This document shows, piece by piece, positions 52,495-61,470 of a stretch of 64,000 bases of DNA; positions within the stretch are counted from its first letter, which is position 1; each line of letters starts with the position of its first letter. Below the pieces are notes generated by a model, which worked only from the letters and a program-made list of their open reading frames with translations, ran no database searches and was not told where the DNA came from. Source of the DNA: Actinomycetes bacterium. GTDB lineage: Bacteria > Actinomycetota > Acidimicrobiia > Acidimicrobiales > RAAP-2. The stretch spans positions 1 through 64,000 of the forward strand of contig JAJZUS010000003.1 of assembly GCA_021848365.1 (NCBI GenBank). The letters are read 5' to 3'. Both the position numbers and the translations under genes were made by a program.

Positions 52495-53724
52495 ATGAGA
52501 ATCAAGACAGCGCGTAGCCTCGCGTCTGCCGTCATGGTGGGCAGCCTCGCGGTTGCCATGATGCCGGTGATGAGCTCGGCAGCGACACCGACCGTCTCGG
52601 ACAGTACGTTCAACTCGAATTTCTCGACGATGACGTACCTCCGGGCGATCGCGGCCAAGGGCAAGGGGAAGATTGCCGTCATCCTGCCGGACACCGTGTC
52701 GTCGACGCGGTACACGGAGTTTGACGCGCCGTACCTGAAGAAGGCCTTCCTCAAGGCCGGCGTTCCGGCGAGCCAGTTCATCATCCAGAACGCCCAGGGC
52801 AGCACCAGCACGCAGCTGACCGACGCCCAGGCGGACATCACCAACGGCGCGAAGGTGCTGCTGGTGGACCCGCTCGACTCGACGACGGGTGCCGCCATCG
52901 AGAAGTACGCGAAGGCGCGTGGTGTGAAGGTCATCGACTACGACCGCCTGACGCTGGGTGGGTCGCGGGCCTACTACGTGAGCTTCAACAACGTGTCGGT
53001 GGGAACGCTGATCGGTAAGGGCCTGCTCTCGTGCATCACGGCCTGGAAGGTGAAGAAGCCGGTGGTTTACGTGATGAAGGGCTCGCCGACCGACAACAAC
53101 GCGACGCTGTTCGCTCAGGGCTACGACGCGGTGCTGAACGCCCACGGCTACAACACCAAGTCCGGCTCGGCCAACACGATCCTGGAGAACACCGGTACCT
53201 GGACGCCCTCGGTCGCCCAGACGGACTTCCAGGGTGCCTACGCCGCTCACCCGAACATCAACGCGGTCGTGACGCCGAACGACGAGAACGCCGCGCCGAT
53301 CATCAGCTACCTGCAGAGCAAGGGTCTCAAGCCGCGCACGATCCCGTTCACGGGTCAGGACGCGACGCTCACCGGCTTCCAGAACATCATCTCCGGCTAC
53401 CAGTGCGGAACCGTGTACAAGCCGATCTGGCTCGAGGCGCAGGCCGCCGCGGCCCTCGCCGTGTACCTGCGCGCCGGCATGACGCCCCCGTCGGGCCTGG
53501 CGAACGGCTACACGACCGACTCCATGGCGACCAGCCCGGCCCTGCGCAACGTGCGCTCGGTGCTGCTGCAGGCTACCTGGGTCACCCCGAACCTGATCGA
53601 GCGCACGGTCATCAAGGACCACGTGATCACCGCGTCGCAGCTGTGCACCAAGACAGCTCCGACGGTGGCGGGAACGACGGTTCCGACCTACGCCCAGGAC
53701 TGCAAGACCTACGGCATCAAGTAG
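52495..53724 (+). CDS. sugar ABC transporter substrate-binding protein (periplasmic-binding family 2, XylF-like)
   Basis: The 409-residue protein has a Sec signal (hydrophobic core about residues 8-28, cleavage near SSAATP), no lipobox, and a mature domain of type I periplasmic sugar binders: KIAVILPDTVSSTRYTEFDAPYLKKAF, KVLLVDPLDSTTGAAIEKYAKARGVKVIDYDR and AVVTPNDENAAPIISYLQSKG with a typical second-lobe hinge. Xylose or a related aldose is likely. ATG 52495 follows GGGGAG; the ATG at 52480 upstream is weaker. First gene of a three-gene importer. Confidence 0.92.
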   Translation: MRIKTARSLASAVMVGSLAVAMMPVMSSAATPTVSDSTFNSNFSTMTYLRAIAAKGKGKIAVILPDTVSSTRYTEFDAPYLKKAFLKAGVPASQFIIQNAQGSTSTQLTDAQADITNGAKVLLVDPLDSTTGAAIEKYAKARGVKVIDYDRLTLGGSRAYYVSFNNVSVGTLIGKGLLSCITAWKVKKPVVYVMKGSPTDNNATLFAQGYDAVLNAHGYNTKSGSANTILENTGTWTPSVAQTDFQGAYAAHPNINAVVTPNDENAAPIISYLQSKGLKPRTIPFTGQDATLTGFQNIISGYQCGTVYKPIWLEAQAAAALAVYLRAGMTPPSGLANGYTTDSMATSPALRNVRSVLLQATWVTPNLIERTVIKDHVITASQLCTKTAPTVAGTTVPTYAQDCKTYGIK

Positions 53725-53737
53725 TTAGGTAGATCTG

Positions 53738-54559
53738 ATGACGACCCCCGGACCGACGAACGGACCGTCGACGCGTCCCGGACCGGCGACGGCCGCCGGT
53801 CCGGGGGTCGACTCATCATCCCTGCTCAGCCTGCGCGGAATCAGTAAGCACTTCGGGGCCGTCGAGGCCCTGAAGCACGTGGACCTCGACGTCCCGGCCG
53901 GTCAGGTCACCGCCCTGATCGGTGACAACGGAGCCGGCAAGTCGACCCTCATCAAGGCGATCGCCGGCATCTACGAACCCTCCGGAGGCGAGATCTTCTG
54001 GGAGGGCCGTAAGGTCTCGATCCACACCCCCCGGGCAGCCGAGGAGTTGGGGATTGCCACCGTGTACCAGGACCTCGCCCTCTGCGACAACCTGGACATC
54101 GTCGAGAACATGTTCCTCGGCCACGAGAAGACCCGTACCGGAGTGCTCGACGAGATCGCGATGGAGCTGCGAACCAAGGAGGTCCTCGCGGACCTGTCCG
54201 TCTCGACGGTGAGTTCGGTGCGACAGCTGGTGGGGTCCCTCTCCGGTGGGCAGCGTCAAGCGATCGCCGTCGCTCGCGCGGTCATGCACGAGTCGAAACT
54301 CGTGATCATGGACGAGCCCACCGCGGCGCTCGGTGTGTCCCAGACGGCCCAGGTCCTCGACCTCATCAAGCGCCTGGCGGCCCGCGGCATCGCGGTGATC
54401 GTGATCTCGCACAACCTCACCGACGTGTTCGCCGTCGCCGACCGAATCGCCGTGATGTACCTCGGGAATCTGGTCAGCAGCGGACCCGTGGTCAACTACG
54501 ACCCGGCGAGCGCCGTCGACCTTATCACGACCGGCGAGAGCTCTCGCACGGCCGCGTGA
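53738..54559 (+). CDS. sugar ABC transporter ATP-binding protein (single-domain XylG-like)
   Basis: The 273-residue ATPase has Walker A GDNGAGKS (as in sugar importers of the CUT2 class), signature LSGGQRQAIAVARA, Walker B LVIMDEPTAALG and switch VVISHNLTD. CUT2 ATPases usually carry two NBDs in one chain (about 500 residues); this has one, as in FrcA. A Pro/Thr/Gly-rich N-terminal tail of about 25 residues is dispensable-looking. The gene follows its binding protein by 13 bases. Confidence 0.92.
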   Translation: MTTPGPTNGPSTRPGPATAAGPGVDSSSLLSLRGISKHFGAVEALKHVDLDVPAGQVTALIGDNGAGKSTLIKAIAGIYEPSGGEIFWEGRKVSIHTPRAAEELGIATVYQDLALCDNLDIVENMFLGHEKTRTGVLDEIAMELRTKEVLADLSVSTVSSVRQLVGSLSGGQRQAIAVARAVMHESKLVIMDEPTAALGVSQTAQVLDLIKRLAARGIAVIVISHNLTDVFAVADRIAVMYLGNLVSSGPVVNYDPASAVDLITTGESSRTAA

Positions 54560-54595
54560 CGGCTCCGGCCCCTTCAATTCAAAGGATTCGCAATA

Positions 54596-55834
54596 GTGTC
54601 TGACGCCGGCTCGACCCCAGCGGCCACCTCCGACGGCCGCACCTCGGCGATGGGGCAGTTCCGTCGCCTGCGCCAAGGCGACCTCGGGCTGGTCCCCGTG
54701 CTCATCGGCCTCCTGGTGCTGGTGGTCTACTTCCAGGTCCGCAACACGGTCTTCCTGTCCGCGGGCAACCTCACGAACCTCTTCATCCAGGCGACGATCT
54801 TCATCCTCCTCGCCATGGCCGAGACCTGGCTCCTCCTGCTCGGCGAGATCGACCTCTCGGTGGGATACGTCTCCGCGCTCGGCGCGACCTTCGCCGTGAT
54901 CCTGCTCGACCAGCAGTTCCACTGGCCCTGGTACGCCGCCATCCTCGTCGCGATCGCGACGACGACCGCCATCGGGACCCTGCAGGGATTCCTGATCATC
55001 AAGCTCCGACTTCCCTCGTTCATCGTCACCCTGGCGGGCCTGCTCGGGTGGGAGGGGGTCCTCATCTTCTCGATCGACCGCCAGGGAACGGGCGGCACGA
55101 TCCCGGTGCAGGAGAAGGTCCTCTACGACCTGGTGAACGCCAACCTGTCGCCCCTCGCGACCTGGATCTTCCTCATGGCCTCGATCGCCATCTTCTGCTG
55201 GATCATCATCCGCCACGACCAGTCTCGTCGCTCGAGTGGACTCGACTCGGTGTCGACGTGGATCACCTGGGCCAAGGTGGCCGCGCTGGTCATCTCGGGC
55301 ATCGTCCTCGTGTTGATCTTCAACACCAACCGGGGCAGTTTCACCGTGCTGCACGGGATGCCGTACGCCATCCCCGTGGACATCGTCATGCTGGCGGGGG
55401 CTAGCTTCATCCTCACCCGCACGAAGGCCGGCCGCTACATCTACGCGATCGGTGGCAACGCCGAAGCGGCACGCCGAGCCGGTATCAACGTGGACCGGTA
55501 CCGCCTGCTCGCCTTCATCCTCACCGGGGTGACCGCCGGTGTGGCGGGACTGCTGTACGCGTCGCGGCTGGGGGGCATCTCGGACGGCGTGGACGGGGGA
55601 AACCTGGTCCTGCTCGCCGTCGCCTCGGCCGTCATCGGCGGGACGAGCCTGTTCGGGGGGCGCGGCAAGATGGTGAACGCCGTCATCGGTGGTCTCGTCA
55701 TCGCGACGATCTACAACGGGATGGCCCTCATCGACATGAGTGCGGCGACGCAGTTCATCGCTACCGCTATCGTCCTCGTCGTCGCCGTCACGATGGACTC
55801 CCTGGCCCGGCGCGGCAGCACCGTCACTCGCTGA
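54596..55834 (+). CDS. sugar ABC transporter permease (XylH-like)
   Basis: The 412-residue CUT2 permease has about ten membrane segments with LGEIDLSVGYVSALGA, the conserved MALIDMSAATQF end, GGTSLFGGRGKMVNAVIGG and the cytoplasmic loop YIYAIGGNAEAARRAGINVDRYR that meets the ATPase. A single permease in the operon implies a homodimer. GTG 54596 follows AAAGGA. With the preceding genes it completes a pentose-type importer. It is convergent to menE, separated by 74 bases. Confidence 0.93.
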   Translation: MSDAGSTPAATSDGRTSAMGQFRRLRQGDLGLVPVLIGLLVLVVYFQVRNTVFLSAGNLTNLFIQATIFILLAMAETWLLLLGEIDLSVGYVSALGATFAVILLDQQFHWPWYAAILVAIATTTAIGTLQGFLIIKLRLPSFIVTLAGLLGWEGVLIFSIDRQGTGGTIPVQEKVLYDLVNANLSPLATWIFLMASIAIFCWIIIRHDQSRRSSGLDSVSTWITWAKVAALVISGIVLVLIFNTNRGSFTVLHGMPYAIPVDIVMLAGASFILTRTKAGRYIYAIGGNAEAARRAGINVDRYRLLAFILTGVTAGVAGLLYASRLGGISDGVDGGNLVLLAVASAVIGGTSLFGGRGKMVNAVIGGLVIATIYNGMALIDMSAATQFIATAIVLVVAVTMDSLARRGSTVTR

Positions 55835-55908
55835 GCGATCACTGGTCTCGTCACCCGCCCGAGGCGGTCCATCCGTTCTGCGCGCGGCGCGCGGGAGGAG
55901 CGACCCGT

Positions 55909-57018
55909 TCAGTGGAGATACGGCAGGTCGGCCCGGCGGATCTTCCCGCTGTCCGTGCGGGGGATAGCCGCGACGTAGCGGATCTCCTTGGGCTTCGCCC
56001 ACGGGCCGATCGCCTCGGCGGCGACCGTGACGAGGCTGTCATCGACCCGTCGCCCATCGGTGACCACGAGCGCGACCAACCGGTCACCCCACTCGTCGTC
56101 GGGAACCGCCGTGACGGCCACGTCCCGGACGCCCCCCACGGAAGCGAGGACGGCTTCAAGGTCGTCGGGCCAGACCTTCTCGCCCCCCGTGTTGATCACG
56201 TAGGCCCGTCGACCACTCACGTGGAGTCGACCGTCAACGATCTCGGCGGCGTCACCGGTCGGGAACCAGTCGTCTCGACCATCGGGGCCGGTCGCCGAGG
56301 GGCGGGGACGATCCCGGTAGGAGCGGAACAGGGTCGGAGAGCGGACGAGGAGCTCGCCGTCGCTCGTGGAGATCTCGACCTCGGGCAACGGCCGACCGTC
56401 GTACACGACGCCCGAGCCCGTCTCGGTCATTCCCCAGGTCGTGACGACGTTCGCTGGTCGGTCGGTCGGTGGACGGGCTCCACCGAGGAGGACGGTCCGA
56501 AAACCGGAGAGGTCGTAGCGGCTCAGGTGCGCGCGGACGACCGCGACGTGGGTCGCGCCCCGCTCGAGCGCGAGGTCGAAGCGGTCGCTCGGGGCCCACA
56601 CCAGGCTGGCGTCATCCAGGACCGCGCGGAGGATGACGGCGAGTCCCCCGATATGGACCGCGGGCAGGCAGGGGAACCAAGCGGGCGGACGGTCGTCGCG
56701 CAGCGTCGCCTGGGTGAGTCGGGCGCTCGCTCGCAGGGCGTCCCACGTGATCTCCGCCGCCTTGGGGGCGCCGCTCGAACCGGAGGTGAGGACGACCGCC
56801 CCCACCTCGTCGTCGACCGTCCCTCCGTCCGAGAGCCGGTGTCGTCCGTCCGCGTCCCACACTTCGGTGACGCCGAGCACGTCGAGGGCTGCGCGACGGG
56901 CCCGGGGACTCCACCGAGAATCGACCACGGTCACCGCGTCACCTTCGCTAGCGCAGGCTCGAACGGCGTCTTCCAGCCGGGGCCCGAGCGGAAGATCGAG
57001 TGCCACGAGGGAGGCCAC
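55909..57018 (-). CDS. menE: o-succinylbenzoate-CoA ligase MenE
   Basis: MenE activates o-succinylbenzoate to OSB-CoA in menaquinone synthesis. The 369-residue adenylate-forming enzyme is shorter than fatty-acid ligases, as usual for MenE: P-loop VLTSGSSGAPKAA, TWGMTETGSG, GDAAEIVDGRLHVSGRR and the catalytic-lysine DSGKIRR near the C-terminus. The genomic context with menB, menA, menH and menD decides the assignment. GTG 57018 is 6 nt after TAGCAT. Confidence 0.9.
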   Translation of the reverse strand: MASLVALDLPLGPRLEDAVRACASEGDAVTVVDSRWSPRARRAALDVLGVTEVWDADGRHRLSDGGTVDDEVGAVVLTSGSSGAPKAAEITWDALRASARLTQATLRDDRPPAWFPCLPAVHIGGLAVILRAVLDDASLVWAPSDRFDLALERGATHVAVVRAHLSRYDLSGFRTVLLGGARPPTDRPANVVTTWGMTETGSGVVYDGRPLPEVEISTSDGELLVRSPTLFRSYRDRPRPSATGPDGRDDWFPTGDAAEIVDGRLHVSGRRAYVINTGGEKVWPDDLEAVLASVGGVRDVAVTAVPDDEWGDRLVALVVTDGRRVDDSLVTVAAEAIGPWAKPKEIRYVAAIPRTDSGKIRRADLPYLH

Positions 57019-57024
57019 GGTGCG

Positions 57025-57030
57025 ATGCTA
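57025..57030 (-). promoter_or_regulatory. -10 box for leaderless menE
   Basis: TAGCAT on the minus strand, exactly 6 nt before GTG 57018. Confidence 0.5.
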
Positions 57031-57083
57031 GGGGTCGGCGAGAGGGGGACGGCGCCGGGGAGGCACCGCCGGACGCGCGGCCC

Positions 57084-57305
57084 GTGACGCGTGAGGCGCG
57101 CTACACCGAGTACCTGTTGGGTTCGGTACACGGCGAGACGGGGGCCGAGCTCCACCTGCTGGACGAGGATCCGCTGGAGCGCGAGAACCGCGGTCCGGAC
57201 CCGGCGCTACGCGCCCTGCGCGGTGAGCTCCATCAGCGACGGCGGGACCACGAGTGGCGACGGGCCGACCGGGCGACACCGGGCACTTTGGTCGCGCCCG
57301 TCTAG
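57084..57305 (+). CDS. possible small hypothetical protein between menE and menB
   Basis: A 73-residue frame from GTG 57084 with strongly GC-rich third positions and a highly charged sequence (REARYTEYLLGSVHGETGAELHLLDEDP, then Arg-rich helix). It ends 10 bases before the menB -10 box. No Shine-Dalgarno or clear homologue is evident, so it may be a chance frame; a minus-strand frame also spans the same place. Confidence 0.4.
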   Translation: MTREARYTEYLLGSVHGETGAELHLLDEDPLERENRGPDPALRALRGELHQRRRDHEWRRADRATPGTLVAPV

Positions 57306-57314
57306 GGGGGCCGG

Positions 57315-57320
57315 TAGCGT
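57315..57320 (+). promoter_or_regulatory. -10 box for leaderless menB
   Basis: TAGCGT lies exactly 6 nt before ATG 57327. Confidence 0.55.
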
Positions 57321-57326
57321 AGTCCC

Positions 57327-58220
57327 ATGACCGAGACCGTTATTCAGGGACCCCCCGTCGACTCCGTGGATCGATTCCGCACGATCGATCTGCCCTCGTG
57401 GCAGCGGTCGGGCAGCTACCAGGACATCATCTACGAAGTTGCGGAGGGCATCGCTCGGATCACCATCAACCGCCCCGAGCGGCGTAACGCCTTTCGCCCG
57501 CAGACCCTCTTCGAGCTCTCCCGAGCGTTCGAGGCGGCGCGGGACGACACTTCCGTGGGCGTGATCGTCCTGACCGGAGCGGGACCCGACGCCTTCTGCT
57601 CCGGCGGGGACCAGAAGATTCGGGGCAACGACGGCTACATCGGCGACGACGAGGTGGCCCAGCAGGGCATCGGGCGGCTTAACGTGCTGGATCTGCAGAT
57701 CCAGATCCGACGGCTCCCGAAGCCGGTGATCGCTCAGGTGGCCGGGTACGCCATCGGGGGAGGGCACATCCTTCACCTCGTCTGCGACCTCACCATCGCG
57801 GCCGACAACGCTCGATTCGGCCAGACCGGCCCGAAGGTCGGTTCGTTCGACGGCGGTTACGGGTCGTCACTGCTGGCGCGCACCATCGGACTCAAGCGGG
57901 CCAAGGAAGTCTGGTTCCTGTGTCGGCAGTACGACGCTGCTACGGCCTACGACTGGGGCCTCGTGAACGCGGTCGTCCCCCTCACGGACCTCGAGCGCGA
58001 AACGGTGGCGTGGTGCCGACAGATCCTGACGCTGTCGCCCCTGGCCCTCCGAATGCTGAAGGCCGGCTTCAACGCGGCCGACGACGGTCTCGCCGGGGTG
58101 CAACAACTCGCGGGTGACGCCACCATGCTCTTCTACATGTCCGAGGAGGGCCAGGAGGGGCGCAACGCCTTCGTCGAGCACCGCGCCCCCGACTTCTCGC
58201 GCTTCCCCAAGCGACCGTGA
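57327..58220 (+). CDS. menB: 1,4-dihydroxy-2-naphthoyl-CoA synthase MenB
   Basis: MenB closes the second ring of the naphthoquinone from OSB-CoA. The 297-residue crotonase-fold protein has the MenB-specific [15 protein letters not shown] (with the Asp that replaces the usual Glu), [16 protein letters not shown] and [13 protein letters not shown], the hexamer-forming element. It is coupled by 4-nt overlap to menA. Confidence 0.96.
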   Translation: MTETVIQGPPVDSVDRFRTIDLPSWQRSGSYQDIIYEVAEGIARITINRPERRNAFRPQTLFELSRAFEAARDDTSVGVIVLTGAGPDAFCSGGDQKIRGNDGYIGDDEVAQQGIGRLNVLDLQIQIRRLPKPVIAQVAGYAIGGGHILHLVCDLTIAADNARFGQTGPKVGSFDGGYGSSLLARTIGLKRAKEVWFLCRQYDAATAYDWGLVNAVVPLTDLERETVAWCRQILTLSPLALRMLKAGFNAADDGLAGVQQLAGDATMLFYMSEEGQEGRNAFVEHRAPDFSRFPKRP

Positions 58221-59077
58221 CGCCCGGTCCCGTCGCCCGCTGGGTGCAGGCGGCGAGACCGCGGACCCTACCGGCCGCCGTCGTCCCGGTGGTCACGGGC
58301 GCGGCGCTCGTCCGTCCCGCGAGCATCGCCTGGCTCAACTCGATACTCGCCGCGATCGTGGCTCTGGCACTCCAGGTCGGGACCAATTACGCGAACGACT
58401 ATTCGGACGGCGTCCGGGGGACCGACGCCCAGCGCGTTGGCCCCTTTCGCCTGACGGCCTCCGGACTCGTCTCCCCGGCCCGCGTGCGGGCGGCGGCCGC
58501 GATGGCCTTCGGCATCGCGGCCCTCAGCGGACTCCTCCTCGCCGCTCGGACGTCGTGGTGGCTCGTCGCCTTGGGGGCGACGGCCATTCTCGCGGGCTAC
58601 CTGTACACCGGGGGACCCAAGCCCTACGGGTACCTGGGCCTGGGCGAGGTCTTCGTCCTCGCGTACTTCGGATTCCTCGCGACGGTTGGCACCGTCTACG
58701 CGCAGGGCCACGGATTCGGGGCGCACGCCTGGTGGTTGGGTCTGGCGACGGGCTCTATGGCGGTGGCCCTTCTCGAAGCCAACAACCTGCGCGACGTGGC
58801 CGGCGATCGCGCCTCGGGCAAGCGAACCCTGGCCGCTCGACTCGGTCGGCGCCGGGCCGCGTGGCTCTACGTGGTGGCGGTCCTCGGAGTGGTCGTCGGT
58901 GTCGTGGGGGCGGGGGAGCCCCTCGCGGCCGTCCTCGCGGCGATCGCGTACGCACCGGGCGTCCGAACGGCGTTCTCGCCACGCGAGGGGCGGGATCTGC
59001 TGCCCCTGCTTCTCTACTCCTCGAGGGTCCAGCTGGGTCTTGGCGCCCTACTCGTCGTCGTCTTCGTCTTGCGCTAG
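58217..59077 (+). CDS. menA: 1,4-dihydroxy-2-naphthoate prenyltransferase MenA
   Basis: MenA attaches the polyprenyl tail to 1,4-dihydroxy-2-naphthoate. The 286-residue UbiA-family membrane protein has the first Asp-rich motif [12 protein letters not shown] and the second in [16 protein letters not shown], with eight to nine membrane segments. GTG 58217 overlaps menB (GTGA). The last 30 nt overlap the convergent menH. Confidence 0.95.
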   Translation: MTPGPVARWVQAARPRTLPAAVVPVVTGAALVRPASIAWLNSILAAIVALALQVGTNYANDYSDGVRGTDAQRVGPFRLTASGLVSPARVRAAAAMAFGIAALSGLLLAARTSWWLVALGATAILAGYLYTGGPKPYGYLGLGEVFVLAYFGFLATVGTVYAQGHGFGAHAWWLGLATGSMAVALLEANNLRDVAGDRASGKRTLAARLGRRRAAWLYVVAVLGVVVGVVGAGEPLAAVLAAIAYAPGVRTAFSPREGRDLLPLLLYSSRVQLGLGALLVVVFVLR

Positions 59078-59812
59078 GAAGCCCTCGACGAGGCGAGCGG
59101 TGGCCCCGGGCTGCTCGAGGTGGGCGGCGTGTCCGGCGTCGGGGACGACGTCGGATCGTCCGTTGGCCACGGACTCGCCGATGGCCCGGGCCTCGAGGGA
59201 GAACTTCGCGTCACGCTGTCCGGCGAGGGCGAGGGTGGGGGCACGCACCTCGGCGAGGCGATCGCCTATCCACTGCTGGGTTCCGGTGCCCGCGTCGCGC
59301 AGCGATCGGGCGAGGCCGTCGGCGTCGCGACTGCGAGACGCCCGCTCGAGGGGGTCGGTCGGTAGGCCGGCGAAGAGAGGTTGGGCCAGCCACTCCGTGA
59401 GGAACGCCTCGACGCCGATGCGACCCACACGCTGGGCCAGCGCGTGGTCCCGTTCGCGCCGGGTGCGTCGTTCGATCGGATCGGAGATGCCCCGCGTCGC
59501 ACCGAGCACGACGAGGCGGCGCACCGTCTGCGGGTGGGCGAGGGCCACGTGGAGTGCCACGCGCCCCCCCATGGAGTAGCCCCCGAGGTCGACGGGCTCC
59601 TCGACGGCACCAGCGACCAGGTCGGCGATCTCGACGAGGGAGCCCCCCAGGGCGGCGGCTTCACCGTGTCCGGGCAGGTCCAGGGTCAGGATCGTCCGGC
59701 GTTCTGCCAGAATGGACCGGAAACGGGCGGCGGATGAGCGGGTCTGGGTAAAGCCGTGCAGCCACAGCAGTGGCGGGCCCTCCCCGATGCGGTCCACGCG
59801 AAGGAGTGACAT
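59048..59812 (-). CDS. menH: MenH-like alpha/beta hydrolase (SHCHC synthase)
   Basis: The 254-residue hydrolase has LWLHGFTQTRSSA (oxyanion region), the nucleophile Ser in GGYSMGG, Asp in AGQRDAKF and His in DAGHAAHLEQP. In the menaquinone route MenH eliminates pyruvate from SEPHCHC. Position beside menD supports this role, but a general esterase cannot be excluded. The ATG touches the menD start, and TACGCT is 8 nt upstream. Confidence 0.85.
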   Translation of the reverse strand: MSLLRVDRIGEGPPLLWLHGFTQTRSSAARFRSILAERRTILTLDLPGHGEAAALGGSLVEIADLVAGAVEEPVDLGGYSMGGRVALHVALAHPQTVRRLVVLGATRGISDPIERRTRRERDHALAQRVGRIGVEAFLTEWLAQPLFAGLPTDPLERASRSRDADGLARSLRDAGTGTQQWIGDRLAEVRAPTLALAGQRDAKFSLEARAIGESVANGRSDVVPDAGHAAHLEQPGATARLVEGFLAQDEDDDE

Positions 59813-61470
59813 TGGAGCCGAGCGTACCGAACACGAGTGAGGTGCAGTCGTCCTTCGTCGCGACGCTGGTGGACGAGTGGATTCGCCTCGGGTTGCGCGA
59901 GGTCGTCATCTGCCCCGGTAGCCGATCGACGCCGCTGGCCCTGGGCTTCTCGCGGCGATCCGAAGTTCGTCGGCACGTGCGCCTCGACGAGCGGGGGGCC
60001 GCGTTCTTCGCGCTGGGCCGGGCTCTCGAGAGCGGTTGGCCGGTCGCCGTCGTGGTGACCAGTGGGACCGCCGCCGCCGAGCTGCACGCGGCGGTCGCCG
60101 AAGCCGATCAGGCCGAGGTGCCCCTCCTCATCCTGACGGCCGATCGCCCTCCCGAGCTCCACGGCGTCGGCGCTCCCCAGACGATGCCCCAGGTCGCCCT
60201 GTACGGTCCCGCGGTCCGGCGGCACGAGAATCCCGGCGTCGCGCGCGCCGAGGCCTCCTCGTCGTGGCGACCGCTCGCGGCCCGCGTGTGGCGAGCCGCT
60301 CGGGGCGGGGGACCCGGCGCCCCGGGTCCGGTGCACGTCAACCTGGCCTTCGTCGAACCCCTCGTCGTCGAGTCCGCGGCGTCCGTACCGGGTCGCGCGG
60401 GCGACGCCCCGTGGACCGAGACCGCGGCGGCGACGCGAGCGACGAGCGACGACGCGCGCGTCGCCGGCCGTGTCCTGGCGGTCGTCGGACGCGGTGTCGA
60501 GGCGGAGTGGATCGTCGACGCGCGCGCTCGGGGCTGGGCCGTGATCGGTGACGCCACCGCCCAGGGGACGACTCCCTACTTCGATGCCCTGTTACGGGGC
60601 GACGACGTCGTTAACACCTTGCGTCCGGACGTCGTGGTGCGACTCGGCGGTGCGCCCGCGTCTAAGTGGTTGGGCGTTCGCCTGCGCGAGTGGGACGTGC
60701 CCGTCATCGGTTGGGCGGGCGCCGGAACCGTCAGCGACCCCGACGGCCTGCTCGCCGCTCTCCACCCCGGCTGGCCCGACCTGACGACGGAGCGGGCGAA
60801 CGGCGACTACGCGACGCAGTGGTCCCGTCTCACCCTGCGCGTCGACGAATGGGTTCGGGCCAACGACGGGGGTGCCCTCGTCGAGCCGATCGTCGCCCGA
60901 GCCGTGGTCGACGCCGCATCGCGACACCGGGCCCCCCTGGTCCTCGGCTCCTCGATGCCCGTGCGCGACGTCGAGTGGTGGGCGTCGCCCCGGCGAAGCC
61001 CCACGTACTCCAACCGCGGCGTCAACGGCATCGACGGGGTGGTGTCGACCTTCTGCGGCGTCGCGAGCGCGGGCGCGGGGCTGGGACTGGTGGGCGACCT
61101 CACCGCCCTCCACGACGTGGGCTCGCTGGTCGACGGCCTGTCGGGTTCGGCGACGGGCGTACTGGTCGTCGCCGACAACGGCGGCGGCGGCATCTTCTCC
61201 TTCCTCAGCCAGGCCGAGCGACTCGACGCGACCCGGTTCGAGGAGCTGTTCGGCACGCCGCGCCCGGTCGACCTCGTCGCGGTCGCCGCCGCCTTCGGAC
61301 ACGGGGCGACGAGGGTGCGCTCGCGGACCGAACTCGACGCCGCGCTCGACGGCGCGCTCGCGGGTCCGGGGCTTCACGTGGTCGTGGCCGACGTGCCCTC
61401 GCGCGAGGAGAACGTCCGGGTGCACGACCGCTGGGTCGACGCCGCTCTCGGCGCCGCACGCGACGCATGA
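59812..61470 (+). CDS. menD: 2-succinyl-5-enolpyruvyl-6-hydroxy-3-cyclohexene-1-carboxylate synthase MenD
   Basis: MenD is the thiamine diphosphate enzyme that condenses isochorismate with 2-oxoglutarate. The ~552-residue protein has VICPGSRSTPLALGF, the conserved TSGTAAAELHAAVAEADQAEVPL, ThDP-binding GDLTALHD...NGGGGIFSFL and the domain III NRGVNGIDG. TTG 59812 is preferred because AAGGAG precedes it by 5 nt and homologues begin nearby; GTG 59806 and GTG 59770 are alternatives. The TTG overlaps the divergent menH ATG by one base. Confidence 0.93.
   Translation: MEPSVPNTSEVQSSFVATLVDEWIRLGLREVVICPGSRSTPLALGFSRRSEVRRHVRLDERGAAFFALGRALESGWPVAVVVTSGTAAAELHAAVAEADQAEVPLLILTADRPPELHGVGAPQTMPQVALYGPAVRRHENPGVARAEASSSWRPLAARVWRAARGGGPGAPGPVHVNLAFVEPLVVESAASVPGRAGDAPWTETAAATRATSDDARVAGRVLAVVGRGVEAEWIVDARARGWAVIGDATAQGTTPYFDALLRGDDVVNTLRPDVVVRLGGAPASKWLGVRLREWDVPVIGWAGAGTVSDPDGLLAALHPGWPDLTTERANGDYATQWSRLTLRVDEWVRANDGGALVEPIVARAVVDAASRHRAPLVLGSSMPVRDVEWWASPRRSPTYSNRGVNGIDGVVSTFCGVASAGAGLGLVGDLTALHDVGSLVDGLSGSATGVLVVADNGGGGIFSFLSQAERLDATRFEELFGTPRPVDLVAVAAAFGHGATRVRSRTELDAALDGALAGPGLHVVVADVPSREENVRVHDRWVDAALGAARDA
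59821..59826 (-). promoter_or_regulatory. -10 box for menH
   Basis: TACGCT on the minus strand, 8 nt before the menH ATG and inside the menD coding start. Confidence 0.35.

Noticed and set aside
53816-56002. 728-codon minus-strand frame opposite the sugar ABC genes
   Set aside because: Antisense shadow with Asp/Glu/Arg/His-rich composition; the plus-strand ABC ATPase and permease account for the region.
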